Shown here one piece after another: positions 54,051 to 63,768 of a stretch of DNA of 64,000 nt (within the stretch, counting starts at the first letter, position 1; each line of letters opens with the position of its first letter). The stretch spans positions 1,691,731 through 1,755,730 of the forward strand of contig KB906725.1 of assembly GCA_000381565.1 (NCBI GenBank). Reading direction: 5' to 3'. A program made the translations under genes and the position numbers. The notes under the pieces were generated by a model. That model saw nothing but the letters and a program-made list of their open reading frames with translations. It was not told where the DNA came from and ran no database searches. Origin of the DNA: Oxalobacteraceae bacterium AB_14 (GTDB lineage Bacteria; Pseudomonadota; Gammaproteobacteria; Burkholderiales; Burkholderiaceae_D).

Positions 54051-54090
54051 ATCTGCTTTAACCCGGATCAAAGGATGGGGTACTGGTAGC

Positions 54091-54133
54091 TTGATCTCTT
54101 CCGGTTACGGCATATATTGAGGGGATGCCGTAA
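54091..54133 (+). promoter_or_regulatory. vapBC promoter with overlapping palindromic operator
   Basis: TTGATC (54091-54096) and TATATT (54113-54118) are spaced 16 bases. A perfect inverted repeat TTACGGCAT (54105-54113) and ATGCCGTAA (54125-54133) flanks the -10 region and lies 18 bases before the antitoxin start. This is the expected place for autoregulation by a VapB-VapC complex. Confidence 0.6.
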
Positions 54134-54151
54134 TGAGAACTGGAGGTCGAT

Positions 54152-54415
54152 ATGTGTGAGAAAGTTCAATTGTCGATAGCTGGCGGCCTTCAGGTGGTTC
54201 GACTGCCTCGGGGCTGCCAGTTTGAGGAGAGCGAGGTTTATATCCACCGGGATCCTGCGTCCGGCGACGTCATCTTATCGAGCAGGCGACCGTTGTCATG
54301 GGCTGAATTCTTTGCCGAAGATGCGTCGAAAGTTGTGCCTGCGGATTTCATGAACGCAGCAGATCGTCAACAAGGCGCGCAAGAACGTGATCCATTTGCG
54401 GGCATGGATGTATGA
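54152..54415 (+). CDS. vapB: VapB-type antitoxin
   Basis: An 87-residue protein with a SpoVT/AbrB-like N-terminus (KVQLSIAGGLQVVRLPRGCQ) for DNA binding and an acidic/polar tail that would wrap the toxin (PLSWAEFFAED, DPFAGMDV). GGAGG is seven bases upstream of ATG 54152. Its stop overlaps the toxin start (ATGA at 54412-54415). Confidence 0.87.
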   Translation: MCEKVQLSIAGGLQVVRLPRGCQFEESEVYIHRDPASGDVILSSRRPLSWAEFFAEDASKVVPADFMNAADRQQGAQERDPFAGMDV

Positions 54416-54816
54416 GTATCTACATGCTGGATACCAGTATCGCGAGTTATGCTATTCGGGACGATCATCCTCTTGTAACTCAGCGTTTGCTTAGCGTTCC
54501 ACGCAATAGTGTGACCGTGTCAATAATGACCGAGGCTGAACTGCAATATGGCGTCGCCAAGCGCGGAGGGGCGGTTGGTCTCAAAACACGGGTTGATCTA
54601 TTTCTCCGGCTTGTACGAGTACTGCCTTGGACTCGTGATGTAGTGTCGTCATATGCGGATTTGCGTGTGCTTCGTGAAGCCGCCGGCGTCACGCTGGCAC
54701 CGATGGATATGCTGATCGCCGCCCACGCAAAGGCAATCGGCGCCACGCTTGTCACTAGTGATGTCGCCTTCAGTCTTCATCCGTCAGGGTTGATCCTCGA
54801 AGACTGGAGCAAATAA
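54412..54816 (+). CDS. vapC: VapC-type PIN-domain toxin ribonuclease
   Basis: A 134-residue PIN-domain RNase. The acidic active site is Asp7 (YMLDTSIASYA), the Glu in MTEAELQYGVAKR near residue 43, the Asp in APMDMLIAAHAKAIG near residue 102 and the Asp in LVTSDVAF near residue 120. The set is complete, so the toxin is probably active. The VapBC pair is visibly less GC-rich than its neighbours and sits between pqiC and a LysR gene, which suggests horizontal acquisition. Confidence 0.93.
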   Translation: MSIYMLDTSIASYAIRDDHPLVTQRLLSVPRNSVTVSIMTEAELQYGVAKRGGAVGLKTRVDLFLRLVRVLPWTRDVVSSYADLRVLREAAGVTLAPMDMLIAAHAKAIGATLVTSDVAFSLHPSGLILEDWSK

Positions 54817-54817
54817 G

Positions 54818-55726
54818 TTAGCCCGCCGCCTGCATGGCCTGCTGGATTTGCCCGCGCAGCCATACGCTGGCTGGATCGGTGTCGATGTTGGTGTGCCAGT
54901 ACAGGTAAATGTCCAGCGACGGCATGGTCAAGGGGAAGGGCAGGATCTGGTTGCCGAACTGCTGGTTGACCACCCGCGCCAGGCGTTCCGGCATCGTCAG
55001 CGCGAGGTCGGTCTGGCTGACCACGCGGCAGGCGGCGAAGTAATGCTGGCAGCGCAGCCGCACGCGCCGCTGCAATCCCATGCGGCTCAGTTCAAAATCC
55101 TCCAGCCCCGGCCCGCGCCGGCGTGAGCTGGTCTGGATGTGCTCCAGCTTCAAATACCCGTCCAGATCGAGCGCGCCGCTCACCAGCGGGTGATCGCGCC
55201 GCACCAGCACCACCGTCTGGTCGGTCGCCAGCAGCGTGCGGCGGATGTCGTTCGACAGCGGCAGCAGGATGTCGATCGCGGCATCCAGGCTGCCGGCCGC
55301 CAGTTCGCTTTCCAGCTCGCGCCGGCCCACCTGCAAGGTGTTCAGGCCCACCGTCGGCGCATCGTCGGCCACGCGCGCCATCAGCGGCGGCAGCACGCTC
55401 GCCTCCAGCACGTCGCGCAGCGCCAGCGAGAAGGTGCGCTCGCTGGTGGCGGCGTCGAAGCGCTCGGCGCCGTTCAGCGTCACCTCAAAGCCGCGCAGCG
55501 ATTGCCGCACCGGGTCTATGATGGAGCGGGCCAGCGGCGTCGGCACCATCACGTGGCCCTGGCGCTCGAACAGCGGATCGTCGAACAGCTGGCGCAGCCG
55601 GTTCAGCGCGTGGCTGATGGCGGGCTGGGTCAGGTTCATTTTCAGGCTGGCGCGGGTGATGCTGCCTTCCGCGTAGATCGCCTCGAAGACGATGAACAGG
55701 TTGAGGTCGACCTTGGATATATGCAT
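54818..55726 (-). CDS. LysR-family regulator
   Basis: A 302-residue regulator starting MHISKVDLNLFIVFEAIYAE with the helix-turn-helix SITRASLKMNLTQPAISHAL, followed by a standard effector domain. ATG 55726 is preferred to an upstream ATG at 55744. It is divergent from the histidine phosphatase gene, and a LysR-type palindrome lies between them at 55753-55767. The target and ligand are unknown. Confidence 0.9.
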   Translation of the reverse strand: MHISKVDLNLFIVFEAIYAEGSITRASLKMNLTQPAISHALNRLRQLFDDPLFERQGHVMVPTPLARSIIDPVRQSLRGFEVTLNGAERFDAATSERTFSLALRDVLEASVLPPLMARVADDAPTVGLNTLQVGRRELESELAAGSLDAAIDILLPLSNDIRRTLLATDQTVVLVRRDHPLVSGALDLDGYLKLEHIQTSSRRRGPGLEDFELSRMGLQRRVRLRCQHYFAACRVVSQTDLALTMPERLARVVNQQFGNQILPFPLTMPSLDIYLYWHTNIDTDPASVWLRGQIQQAMQAAG

Positions 55727-55752
55727 GAAATTTATACGGCCCAATTAAAACT

Positions 55753-55767
55753 ATTCATTTGATGAAT
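55753..55767. promoter_or_regulatory. Candidate LysR operator
   Basis: ATTCATTTGATGAAT at 55753-55767 is a perfect 6-bp palindrome with a 3-base centre, fitting the LysR T-N11-A pattern. It is 27 bases upstream of the LysR start and about 50 bases upstream of the phosphatase start. Confidence 0.5.
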
Positions 55768-55818
55768 TATAGGCCGGACGTTAAGCTGGTGCCTGTTTTG
55801 ATCTGGAGCTGGAAGAAA

Positions 55819-56523
55819 ATGGGACAAATTTATCTGGTGCGCCACGGGCAGGCTTCGTTCGGCAACGTCAATTACGACCAGCTGTCGACGCTGGGCTACG
55901 AGCAGGCGCGCTTGCTGGGACAGTGGTATGCCAACGGCCGCCAGTCCTTCCAGCGCGTGGTGGTGGGCGGCATGGCGCGGCATCGCCAGACCGCCGACAC
56001 CTGCCTGGCCGAGCTGCCGAAAGCGCAACTGGCCGATACCGAGTGGATCACCGACCCGGGCTTCGCCGAATTCGACCACCTCGAAGTGCTGCGGCGCCAC
56101 TGCCCTGAGGTCGACGACGCCGCCGCCTTCCAGCAGATGCTGGCGCAGCACGAGGAACCGCAGCGCGCGCTGGAGCATCTGTTCCGCGCCGCCATGCAGC
56201 GCTGGATGAGCGGCTGGCACGACGACGAGTACACCGAAACCTGGCCGGAGTTCCGCCGCCGCTGCGTGGGCGCGCTGGAGCGGCTCGATACCGACAGCAG
56301 CAAGCAGGCCACCATCGTGTTCACCTCCGGCGGCGTGATCGCCACGCTGATGCAGCACCTGCTTGGCTTGCAGGACTACCAGGTGATGGAGCTCAGCTGG
56401 ACGCTGGCCAATTGCGCCGTCACCAAGCTGCTGCAACGTCCCGGCCAATTCACCCTCAGTTACCTGAACAACTACTCGCACCTGGAATGGCTGGGCCAAC
56501 CCGGCGCCGTCACCTACCGATAA
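55819..56523 (+). CDS. Histidine phosphatase (phosphoglycerate-mutase-like) family protein
   Basis: A 234-residue protein with the catalytic LVRHGQASFG motif (His9-centred) near the start and the second-histidine region VFTSGGVIATLMQHL near residue 172. It could act on phosphorylated metabolites; the substrate is unknown. ATG 55819 gives the natural N-terminus with GGAAG upstream. It is followed by an acyl-CoA dehydrogenase after 10 bases, probably in one unit. Confidence 0.88.
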   Translation: MGQIYLVRHGQASFGNVNYDQLSTLGYEQARLLGQWYANGRQSFQRVVVGGMARHRQTADTCLAELPKAQLADTEWITDPGFAEFDHLEVLRRHCPEVDDAAAFQQMLAQHEEPQRALEHLFRAAMQRWMSGWHDDEYTETWPEFRRRCVGALERLDTDSSKQATIVFTSGGVIATLMQHLLGLQDYQVMELSWTLANCAVTKLLQRPGQFTLSYLNNYSHLEWLGQPGAVTYR

Positions 56524-56533
56524 GGACAGCATC

Positions 56534-57766
<1,233 letters not shown>

Positions 57767-57790
57767 GGCAATCTACGCCCGGCTGGCGGG

Positions 57791-57812
57791 CTGTATGCGC
57801 ATACAGTATAAT
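57791..57812 (+). promoter_or_regulatory. LexA-type SOS box and -10 element of polB
   Basis: CTGTATGCGCATACAG (57791-57806) is a perfect palindrome matching the CTGT-N8-ACAG LexA consensus. It directly abuts TATAAT (57807-57812), so LexA binding would block the promoter. The polB start is seven bases further on, giving a very short leader. Confidence 0.75.
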
Positions 57813-57818
57813 TCCGGC

Positions 57819-60191
57819 ATGACGCATACCGCCCAACATGGCTTTATCCTGACTCGCCACTGGCGAGACGCGGCCCATGGGACGGAGATCGAATTCTGGC
57901 TGGCGACCGACGACGGCCCGAAAAAAATCCGCCTCACCGCCCAGACTTCGGTGGCTTTCGCCGAGGCCAGGCAGCGTTCGGCCATCGAGGCGCTGATCGG
58001 CGATCAGTCCGGCATCGAGCTGCGCGAGCTGGCGCTGAAGACCTTCCAGCAGGAGCCGGTCGTCGGCATCTACGCCTCCCGCTACAAGCAGCTGACCGCG
58101 CTGGAGCGCAGCTTGCGCGAGCACGGCATCAAGATGCTGGAGGCCGATATCCGTCCGCCCGAGCGCTATCTGATGGAGCGCTTCATCACCGCCGCCGTGC
58201 AGTTCGAGGGCGGCCGCGCGCAGGGCGCCGCCGTCATCCACAACTGCAAGCTCAAGCCCGCGCCCGACTACCGCCCCAAGCTGAAGATGGTGTCGCTCGA
58301 TATCGAAACCAGCGCCTTCGAGGACTTGTATTCGATCGCGCTGGAAGGCTGCGGCCAGCGCCAGGTCTACATGCTGGGCGCGCCGCAGCAGTCGTCCCAG
58401 GAGATCGACTTCGAGCTGGAATACTGCGCCACGCCGCGCCAGCTGATCGAGAAGCTCAACGCCTGGTTCGCGCGCCACGATCCCGATGTGCTGGTCGGCT
58501 GGAACGTGGTGCAGTTCGACCTGCGCGTGCTGCAAAAGAACGCCGACAAGCACAAGATCCCATTGGCGCTGGGCCGCGAGGGCAAGACCATCGAGTGGCG
58601 CGAGCATCCCGGCAAGCAGGGATATATGTTCGCGCCGGTGGTCGGCCGCATCGTCCTCGACGGCATCGACGCGCTGAAGGCGGCGTCGTGGACCTTCCCG
58701 TCCTTCAGCCTGGAGAACGTGTCGCAAGCCATGCTGGGCGAGGGCAAGGACATCGGCGACGTCTACGACAAGATGGCCGAAATCGAACGCCGCTTCCAGC
58801 AGGACAAGCCGGCGCTGGCCCACTACAACCTCAAGGACTGCGAGCTGGTCACGCGCATCTTCGACAAGGCCAAGCTGCTGGCCTTCATGATCGAGCGCGC
58901 CACGGTGACCGGCTTGCAGGCCGACCACCTGGGCGGATCGATCGCCGCCTTCGGCCACCATTACCTGCCGCGCATGCACCGCGAAGGCTATGTCGCGCCC
59001 AGCGTCGGCGACGTCTCCGGCGGCGCTTCGCCGGGCGGCTTCGTCATGGACTCCAAGCCCGGCCTGTACGACTCGGTCGTGGTGCTCGACTACAAAAGCC
59101 TGTATCCGTCTATCATCCGCACCTTCCTGGTCGACCCGGTCGGCCTGGTGGAGGGCGAAAACGCGGCCGACCAGTCGACCGTGGTGGAGGGCGTCAACGG
59201 CACCGTGTTCTCGCGCACGCGCCACTGCCTGCCCGAGATCACCACGCAAATCTGGAAGCAGCGCGACGCCGCCAAGCGCGCCGGGAACGAGCCGCTGTCG
59301 CAGGCGTTGAAGCTGCTGATGAATTCCTTCTGCGGCGTACTGGGTGCGACCGAATGCCGTTTCTTCAATCCGCGCCTGGTCTCCTCGGTCACGCTGCGCG
59401 GCCACCAGATGATGAAGCAGACCCGCGAACTGGTCGAGGCCGAAGGCTACGACGTCATCTACGGCGACACCGATTCCATCTTCATCTGGCTGAAGAAGGA
59501 GTACGCGAACGGCGAGGCGCTGGCCATCGGCGAAGGCCTGGCCGGCAAGATCAACAACTGGTGGCGCACCATGCTGATGGAAAAACACGGCCTTGAATGC
59601 CACCTCGAAATCGAGTTCGACACGCACTATCAGAAGTTCTTCATGCCGACCATCCGCGGCACGGAAATGGGCAGCAAGAAGCGCTACGCCGGCCTGACCA
59701 TCAACGCCAGGGGCGAAGAGGAGGTTATCTACCGCGGCCTGGAGGTGGCGCGCAGCGACTGGACGCCGCTGGCGCAGCAGTTCCAGCAAGGCCTGTTCAA
59801 GCGCATCTTCAAGGACGAGCCCTACCAGGAATTCGTGCGCGACTACGCGCGCAAGACCATGTCCGGCGACTACGACGAGCTGCTGGTGTACCGCAAGCGC
59901 CTGCGCCAGCGGCTGGACGAATACAAGGTCAACGTGCCGCCGCAAGTGCGCGCCGCGCGTCTGGCCGACGAGTACAATCAGGCGCAGCATCGCCCGCTGC
60001 GCTACCAGAACGGCGGCTGGATCAGCTATGTGATGACCACCAGCGGGCCCGAACCGACCGAGGTGATGCGCTCGAATATCGACTACGAGCATTACCTGAC
60101 CAAGCAGCTGCAGCCGATCGCCGATTCGATCCTGCTGCCGATGCACGACAGTTTTACCAACCTGACCACGGCGCAAGCCAGCCTTTTCTAA
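57819..60191 (+). CDS. polB: DNA polymerase II (family B, SOS-inducible)
   Basis: A 790-residue family B polymerase with proofreading. The 3'-5' exonuclease motifs are MVSLDIETSAF near residue 157 and GWNVVQFDLRVL near residue 227. Polymerase motif A is VVLDYKSLYPSIIRTF near residue 422, motif B is LKLLMNSFCGVLGA near residue 498 and motif C is VIYGDTDSIFIWL near residue 546. The length matches E. coli PolB. ATG 57819 lies just after the promoter. The LexA-like box upstream fits a DNA-damage role in lesion bypass or fork restart. Confidence 0.96.
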   Translation: MTHTAQHGFILTRHWRDAAHGTEIEFWLATDDGPKKIRLTAQTSVAFAEARQRSAIEALIGDQSGIELRELALKTFQQEPVVGIYASRYKQLTALERSLREHGIKMLEADIRPPERYLMERFITAAVQFEGGRAQGAAVIHNCKLKPAPDYRPKLKMVSLDIETSAFEDLYSIALEGCGQRQVYMLGAPQQSSQEIDFELEYCATPRQLIEKLNAWFARHDPDVLVGWNVVQFDLRVLQKNADKHKIPLALGREGKTIEWREHPGKQGYMFAPVVGRIVLDGIDALKAASWTFPSFSLENVSQAMLGEGKDIGDVYDKMAEIERRFQQDKPALAHYNLKDCELVTRIFDKAKLLAFMIERATVTGLQADHLGGSIAAFGHHYLPRMHREGYVAPSVGDVSGGASPGGFVMDSKPGLYDSVVVLDYKSLYPSIIRTFLVDPVGLVEGENAADQSTVVEGVNGTVFSRTRHCLPEITTQIWKQRDAAKRAGNEPLSQALKLLMNSFCGVLGATECRFFNPRLVSSVTLRGHQMMKQTRELVEAEGYDVIYGDTDSIFIWLKKEYANGEALAIGEGLAGKINNWWRTMLMEKHGLECHLEIEFDTHYQKFFMPTIRGTEMGSKKRYAGLTINARGEEEVIYRGLEVARSDWTPLAQQFQQGLFKRIFKDEPYQEFVRDYARKTMSGDYDELLVYRKRLRQRLDEYKVNVPPQVRAARLADEYNQAQHRPLRYQNGGWISYVMTTSGPEPTEVMRSNIDYEHYLTKQLQPIADSILLPMHDSFTNLTTAQASLF

Positions 60192-60204
60192 ACACGGAGA
60201 TAGC

Positions 60205-61002
60205 ATGAGCGATTTCAAGAAACTGCACGACGGAAGCAAACTGCTGCACCTGCCGAACGCCTGGGACGCCGGCAGCGCAAGATTGTTCGAAAGCCTGGGC
60301 GCGTCGGCCATCGCCACCACCAGCGCCGGCGTGGCCTGGGCCGCCGGCTATGCCGATGGCAACAACATGCCGGTCGAGGTGGCGATTGGCGTCGCCGCCA
60401 GCATCGCGCGCGTGCTGACGGTGCCGCTGTCGGTGGATATCGAAGACGGTTATTCGGACGATGCCGACACGGTCGCGCAGACCGTGCTGCGCCTGATCGA
60501 CGTCGGCGTGGCCGGCATCAACCTGGAAGACGGTAACGACGCGCCGCAATTGCTGGCCGCGAAAATTGCCGCGATCAAGAAGCTGGCGGCGCAGTCGGGC
60601 AAGGACATCTTCATCAACACCCGCACCGACGTCTACCTGAAAGGCCTGGCGCCCGAAGGCGAGCGCGTGGCCGAGGTGCTGAAGCGCGCCGCGCTCTACA
60701 AGGAGGCCGGCGCCGACAGCCTGTTCGTGCCGGGCATCTGCAAGGTCGAGGAGATCAAGGCGGTGGTGGCTGGCGCCGGCTTGCCGGTCAATGTGATGGA
60801 CTGGCCCGGCGTGCCGTCCGCCGACGCGCTGCACCAGCTGGGCGTGCGCCGCCTGAGCGCGGGCTCCGGCATTTCGCAAGCCTTGTGGGCGGTTGCCGCC
60901 GGCATGGCCGGGGACTTCCTGGCCACCGGCAGCGCCGGTCCACTGGTGGAAAAGGCGATGCCCTACGGCGATCTGCAAAAACTGTTCATCGGCGCGCGCT
61001 AG
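60205..61002 (+). CDS. Isocitrate lyase/PEP mutase family protein
   Basis: A 265-residue TIM-barrel protein of the PEP mutase/oxaloacetate decarboxylase group. HLPNAWDAGSARLFESLG near residue 15, PLSVDIEDGYSDD near residue 74 and INLEDGNDAP near residue 108 carry the Mg-binding Asp and Glu residues; FINTRTDVYL near residue 134 is a further conserved block. Such proteins may cleave 2-methylisocitrate-like or other C-C bonds; the substrate is not defined by the sequence. AGATAGC precedes the ATG, 13 bases after polB. Confidence 0.88.
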   Translation: MSDFKKLHDGSKLLHLPNAWDAGSARLFESLGASAIATTSAGVAWAAGYADGNNMPVEVAIGVAASIARVLTVPLSVDIEDGYSDDADTVAQTVLRLIDVGVAGINLEDGNDAPQLLAAKIAAIKKLAAQSGKDIFINTRTDVYLKGLAPEGERVAEVLKRAALYKEAGADSLFVPGICKVEEIKAVVAGAGLPVNVMDWPGVPSADALHQLGVRRLSAGSGISQALWAVAAGMAGDFLATGSAGPLVEKAMPYGDLQKLFIGAR

Positions 61003-61096
61003 CGGCAGGCGCTGCGCCCGATGAGCGCTCAAACGGCATGCTACGCCGCTTGACGGCCGCCGCTGACGGCGCGGCGCTTATCGAAGCTGTAGGCAG

Positions 61097-61390
61097 CTGA
61101 CGCAGGCGGGCAGGGCCTTGCTGGAACAGGCCCGTGCCGCGGTCGGCAGATTGGATGCGTTCAAGGCCAAGGCGCGCATGCTGGCCGAGGGGCTGGAGTC
61201 GGAACTGGCGGTGGCGGTCGATGTGATGTTCCCGATCGCCACGCTGACGGCGGCGCAGGCGTTCAAGGCGGAATTTCCCACCACGCCGCTGCGGCTGGCC
61301 GACCTCGGCGCCAAGCAAGCCATCCACATGCGCGACCATCCGCCGGGGCCGGCCGGACGCTGGTTCATCAAGCAGCCGAAGCTGGTGTGA
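61097..61390 (+). pseudogene. Remnant of a LysR-family regulator
   Basis: From 61097 the frame reads LTQAGRALLEQARAAVGRL, the typical end of a LysR DNA-binding domain and linker, then LAVAVDVMFPIATL from the effector domain. It then jumps from FPTTPLRLADLG to the usual C-terminal PPGPAGRWFIKQ, with the middle of the effector domain missing. The helix-turn-helix is also absent, and a stop lies in this frame at 61064-61066. It is therefore a decayed gene with two deletions. The 118 bases after it (61391-61508) hold nothing recognised. Confidence 0.75.
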
Positions 61391-61508
61391 GTGGTCGCGG
61401 TGGACGTGGGCGGCTGGATGGCGCGCCGCAAAGCGCGCAAGGCGGCGTAAGCCTGCTGCATGGTTGTCGGAGAGTGGGGCCCCGCCCTCCGATCGATGTG
61501 TGGCGGAC

Positions 61509-62309
61509 TTATTTGGACGCAGGCGGCGGCGGTTCCGAATACTCCTTGAGCAAGGCGGAAAATTCCCGCACGCCGGCGGAGCCCAGCCAGGTCCACATTT
61601 TCTCCACCTGGGCGGCATGGGCGGCATAGTAGCCGCTGCTGGCGGCCAGCCAGACATGGTCGGAAAAAATCGGCTGCGACAGCCTGACGATGGCGCCCCG
61701 GTATTTCTGGGCGATGTAGGCGTCCATGTCGTTCGGCGAGGTGACGGAGACCGCGAAGCCGTCGATTCTTTTGAGCTTGAGCTTCTCGAAATTGCGCGCG
61801 ATATCGACCGCGCCGCTGTCGACTTTCAAGCCCAGGCCCAGCATGCGCGCCTGGTAGCTCGATCCCAGCGTGATGCCCAGCTGGCGGTTCTGGAAATACC
61901 TGGCCGGCTCGGTGGCCGGCGGTATCCGGTCGGCGCTGCGGACGAACACGACGATGTTCAGCGTGAGCGCGCGCGCAATGTCTGGCTGGTGGTTTTTGTC
62001 GAGCGGAAAGGCGATGCCGGCGGTATCCGCGGCGCTGGAGTCCATCGGGGCGAACTCTATCTCGCCGGCGATCAGGGCCGGCTTGATGCGCATCACCGGC
62101 AAGCGTTTCAAGTCCGCCTGGCAACCGGCGCTGGCGGCGAAGCGCTGCACCAGTTCGGCCGACGCGCCGGGCTTGGCCGGCACGGCGGCTCCGCTTCCCA
62201 GCCAGTACGGCGGTCTGTCCTGGTCAAGATAGCCAATACGCACCTGGTCGCAGGCCGCCGCGCCAGCGGCGCTGAGGGCGAAAGTCACCGCGAAAAAGCC
62301 GAATTTCAT
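61509..62309 (-). CDS. Periplasmic substrate-binding (SBP family 3-like) protein
   Basis: A 266-residue exported protein with a signal peptide at residues 1-20 (TFALSAAGAAACD) and a two-lobe binding-protein fold: VRIGYLDQDRPPYWLG near residue 22 and GITLGSSYQARMLGLG near residue 145. ATG 62309 is preferred to an upstream start because it begins the signal peptide. No ABC permease is next to it, so it may be an orphan sensor or binding protein. The ligand is unknown. Confidence 0.8.
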   Translation of the reverse strand: MKFGFFAVTFALSAAGAAACDQVRIGYLDQDRPPYWLGSGAAVPAKPGASAELVQRFAASAGCQADLKRLPVMRIKPALIAGEIEFAPMDSSAADTAGIAFPLDKNHQPDIARALTLNIVVFVRSADRIPPATEPARYFQNRQLGITLGSSYQARMLGLGLKVDSGAVDIARNFEKLKLKRIDGFAVSVTSPNDMDAYIAQKYRGAIVRLSQPIFSDHVWLAASSGYYAAHAAQVEKMWTWLGSAGVREFSALLKEYSEPPPPASK

Positions 62310-62433
62310 GAATCGTCCAGATGCCAGCAATAGTTATTGGCAGCATTATGACAGTAGCTAACCTGATACGCTGAGTCGCACGCGGCAAACGGACGAGCGG
62401 CCGATGCCGTGATGCGGCATCAGCACCTGGCGC

Positions 62434-63768
62434 TCAATCCAGCGTCCACACATAGGTCATCGTGGCCCAGACCGGTTCGCCCTGGCCGTCGCTGCCGGCC
62501 GGTTTGAACTTGCACTGCGCCAGCGCCTTGCGCGCCGCCTTGTCCAGATCGGGGAAGCCGCTGGACTTCTGCACCTTCGATTCGATCACCCGGCCGTCAT
62601 TGCCCACCAGCAGCGCCAGTAGTACGGAGCCGCTTTCACCGCTGAGGTAGGAATTGGTCGGATATTTGGGCGGGACGCAGGCGCGTGCATCGACGATGAC
62701 GGCGCTGCGCGGCGCGGCGTGGCCGGCGCTGGCCGCATTGGTGCTGGCCGCTGGCGGCGCGCTGGCCCGGCTGGCGTCGGCCACCGCCCTGGCTTCGCTG
62801 CGCGCAGGCTCGGCCGCGACCGGCCGCTCCGCCTCCCGCGCTGCCTCGGGCGCTGCGGCGGGTTTGGCCGCCAATACCGGTGGTGGTGGCGGTGCGGAAC
62901 TTGCCTTGGGCGCCTCGGCCGCCTTGACCGGTTCGGCTGCTTTCGCCGGCGCCGGTGCCGGCGGCTGCTTGCCGTTGGACGCCTGGGTAGGCAGGTCCAG
63001 CTTGTGCAGGCCCAGACCCATGCTCTTCAACATGGCGGTCAGGCGCTCGTATTCGGAGGCCTTGGTAGCGGCCGGGCCTGGCGCCGGCGGCGCTTTCGGC
63101 GCTGCGGCTGGCTTCAGCGTCTCGGCGGCGTTCGCGCCCAGGCCGGACGGCCCCGACACTTGCATGACGCCGGCACCGGCAGGCTTTGTGTTGGCGCCGT
63201 TATCCGTGGCTGGCGCCAAGGATTCAGCGGGCGGGGCGTACATGGCGGCCTGTTCAAGGCGCATCATCGATCGGTTGTCTTTCCAGACGAACCATAAGAT
63301 GACGGCAACGGCCAGGAACAGGAAACCGAGCAGCAGGCCGGTATTGCGCACGGCGCGGCCTTGCGCGTGGCTGCGGATGAGGGCGAGCCAGGCCGACGGG
63401 CTTTTCCCTGGCTGGCGATCCGACGCGGCCGCCGCCGGGCGGCGGGCCCGGCCCGGCTTGTCCATGTCAAACGGCGTGTAGACAACGGTGGGGTCGCCCA
63501 GATCGACGGTGCTTGGAAAGCCGTAATGCATCTCACGGGCACGCTGCTCGCTCAGGATGTGCAAATCGTACAGTTCCCGTTGCTCCGCATCCGACAACAC
63601 GCTGTAGGCGGCGTTCAAGCGCGCCATCATTTGCTCGGCATGCGGGTTCCCGCTATTTTTATCCGGGTGATGCTTCTGCGATAGCGAACGGTAGGCTGCG
63701 CGGATGACTTCCGGAGGGGCGTCGCGGGTGACGTTGAGACTCTCGTAATGGCTGTGAAGTTTGGTCAT
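62434..63768 (-). CDS. J-domain protein with membrane span and TonB-like C-terminal domain
   Basis: A 444-residue protein with an unusual domain order. Residues 1-70 form a J domain with the HPD motif at 34-36 (QKHHPDKNSG), which would activate DnaK in the cytoplasm. A single membrane span covers about 143-162. Residues about 165-355 are a Pro/Ala-rich, low-complexity periplasmic linker. Residues about 358-444 resemble the TonB C-terminal domain (CVPPKYPTNSYLSGESGSV, then KALAQCKFKPAGSDGQG). ATG 63768 begins the J domain; longer starts add only unconserved sequence. The function is not known. Confidence 0.85.
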   Translation of the reverse strand: MTKLHSHYESLNVTRDAPPEVIRAAYRSLSQKHHPDKNSGNPHAEQMMARLNAAYSVLSDAEQRELYDLHILSEQRAREMHYGFPSTVDLGDPTVVYTPFDMDKPGRARRPAAAASDRQPGKSPSAWLALIRSHAQGRAVRNTGLLLGFLFLAVAVILWFVWKDNRSMMRLEQAAMYAPPAESLAPATDNGANTKPAGAGVMQVSGPSGLGANAAETLKPAAAPKAPPAPGPAATKASEYERLTAMLKSMGLGLHKLDLPTQASNGKQPPAPAPAKAAEPVKAAEAPKASSAPPPPPVLAAKPAAAPEAAREAERPVAAEPARSEARAVADASRASAPPAASTNAASAGHAAPRSAVIVDARACVPPKYPTNSYLSGESGSVLLALLVGNDGRVIESKVQKSSGFPDLDKAARKALAQCKFKPAGSDGQGEPVWATMTYVWTLD

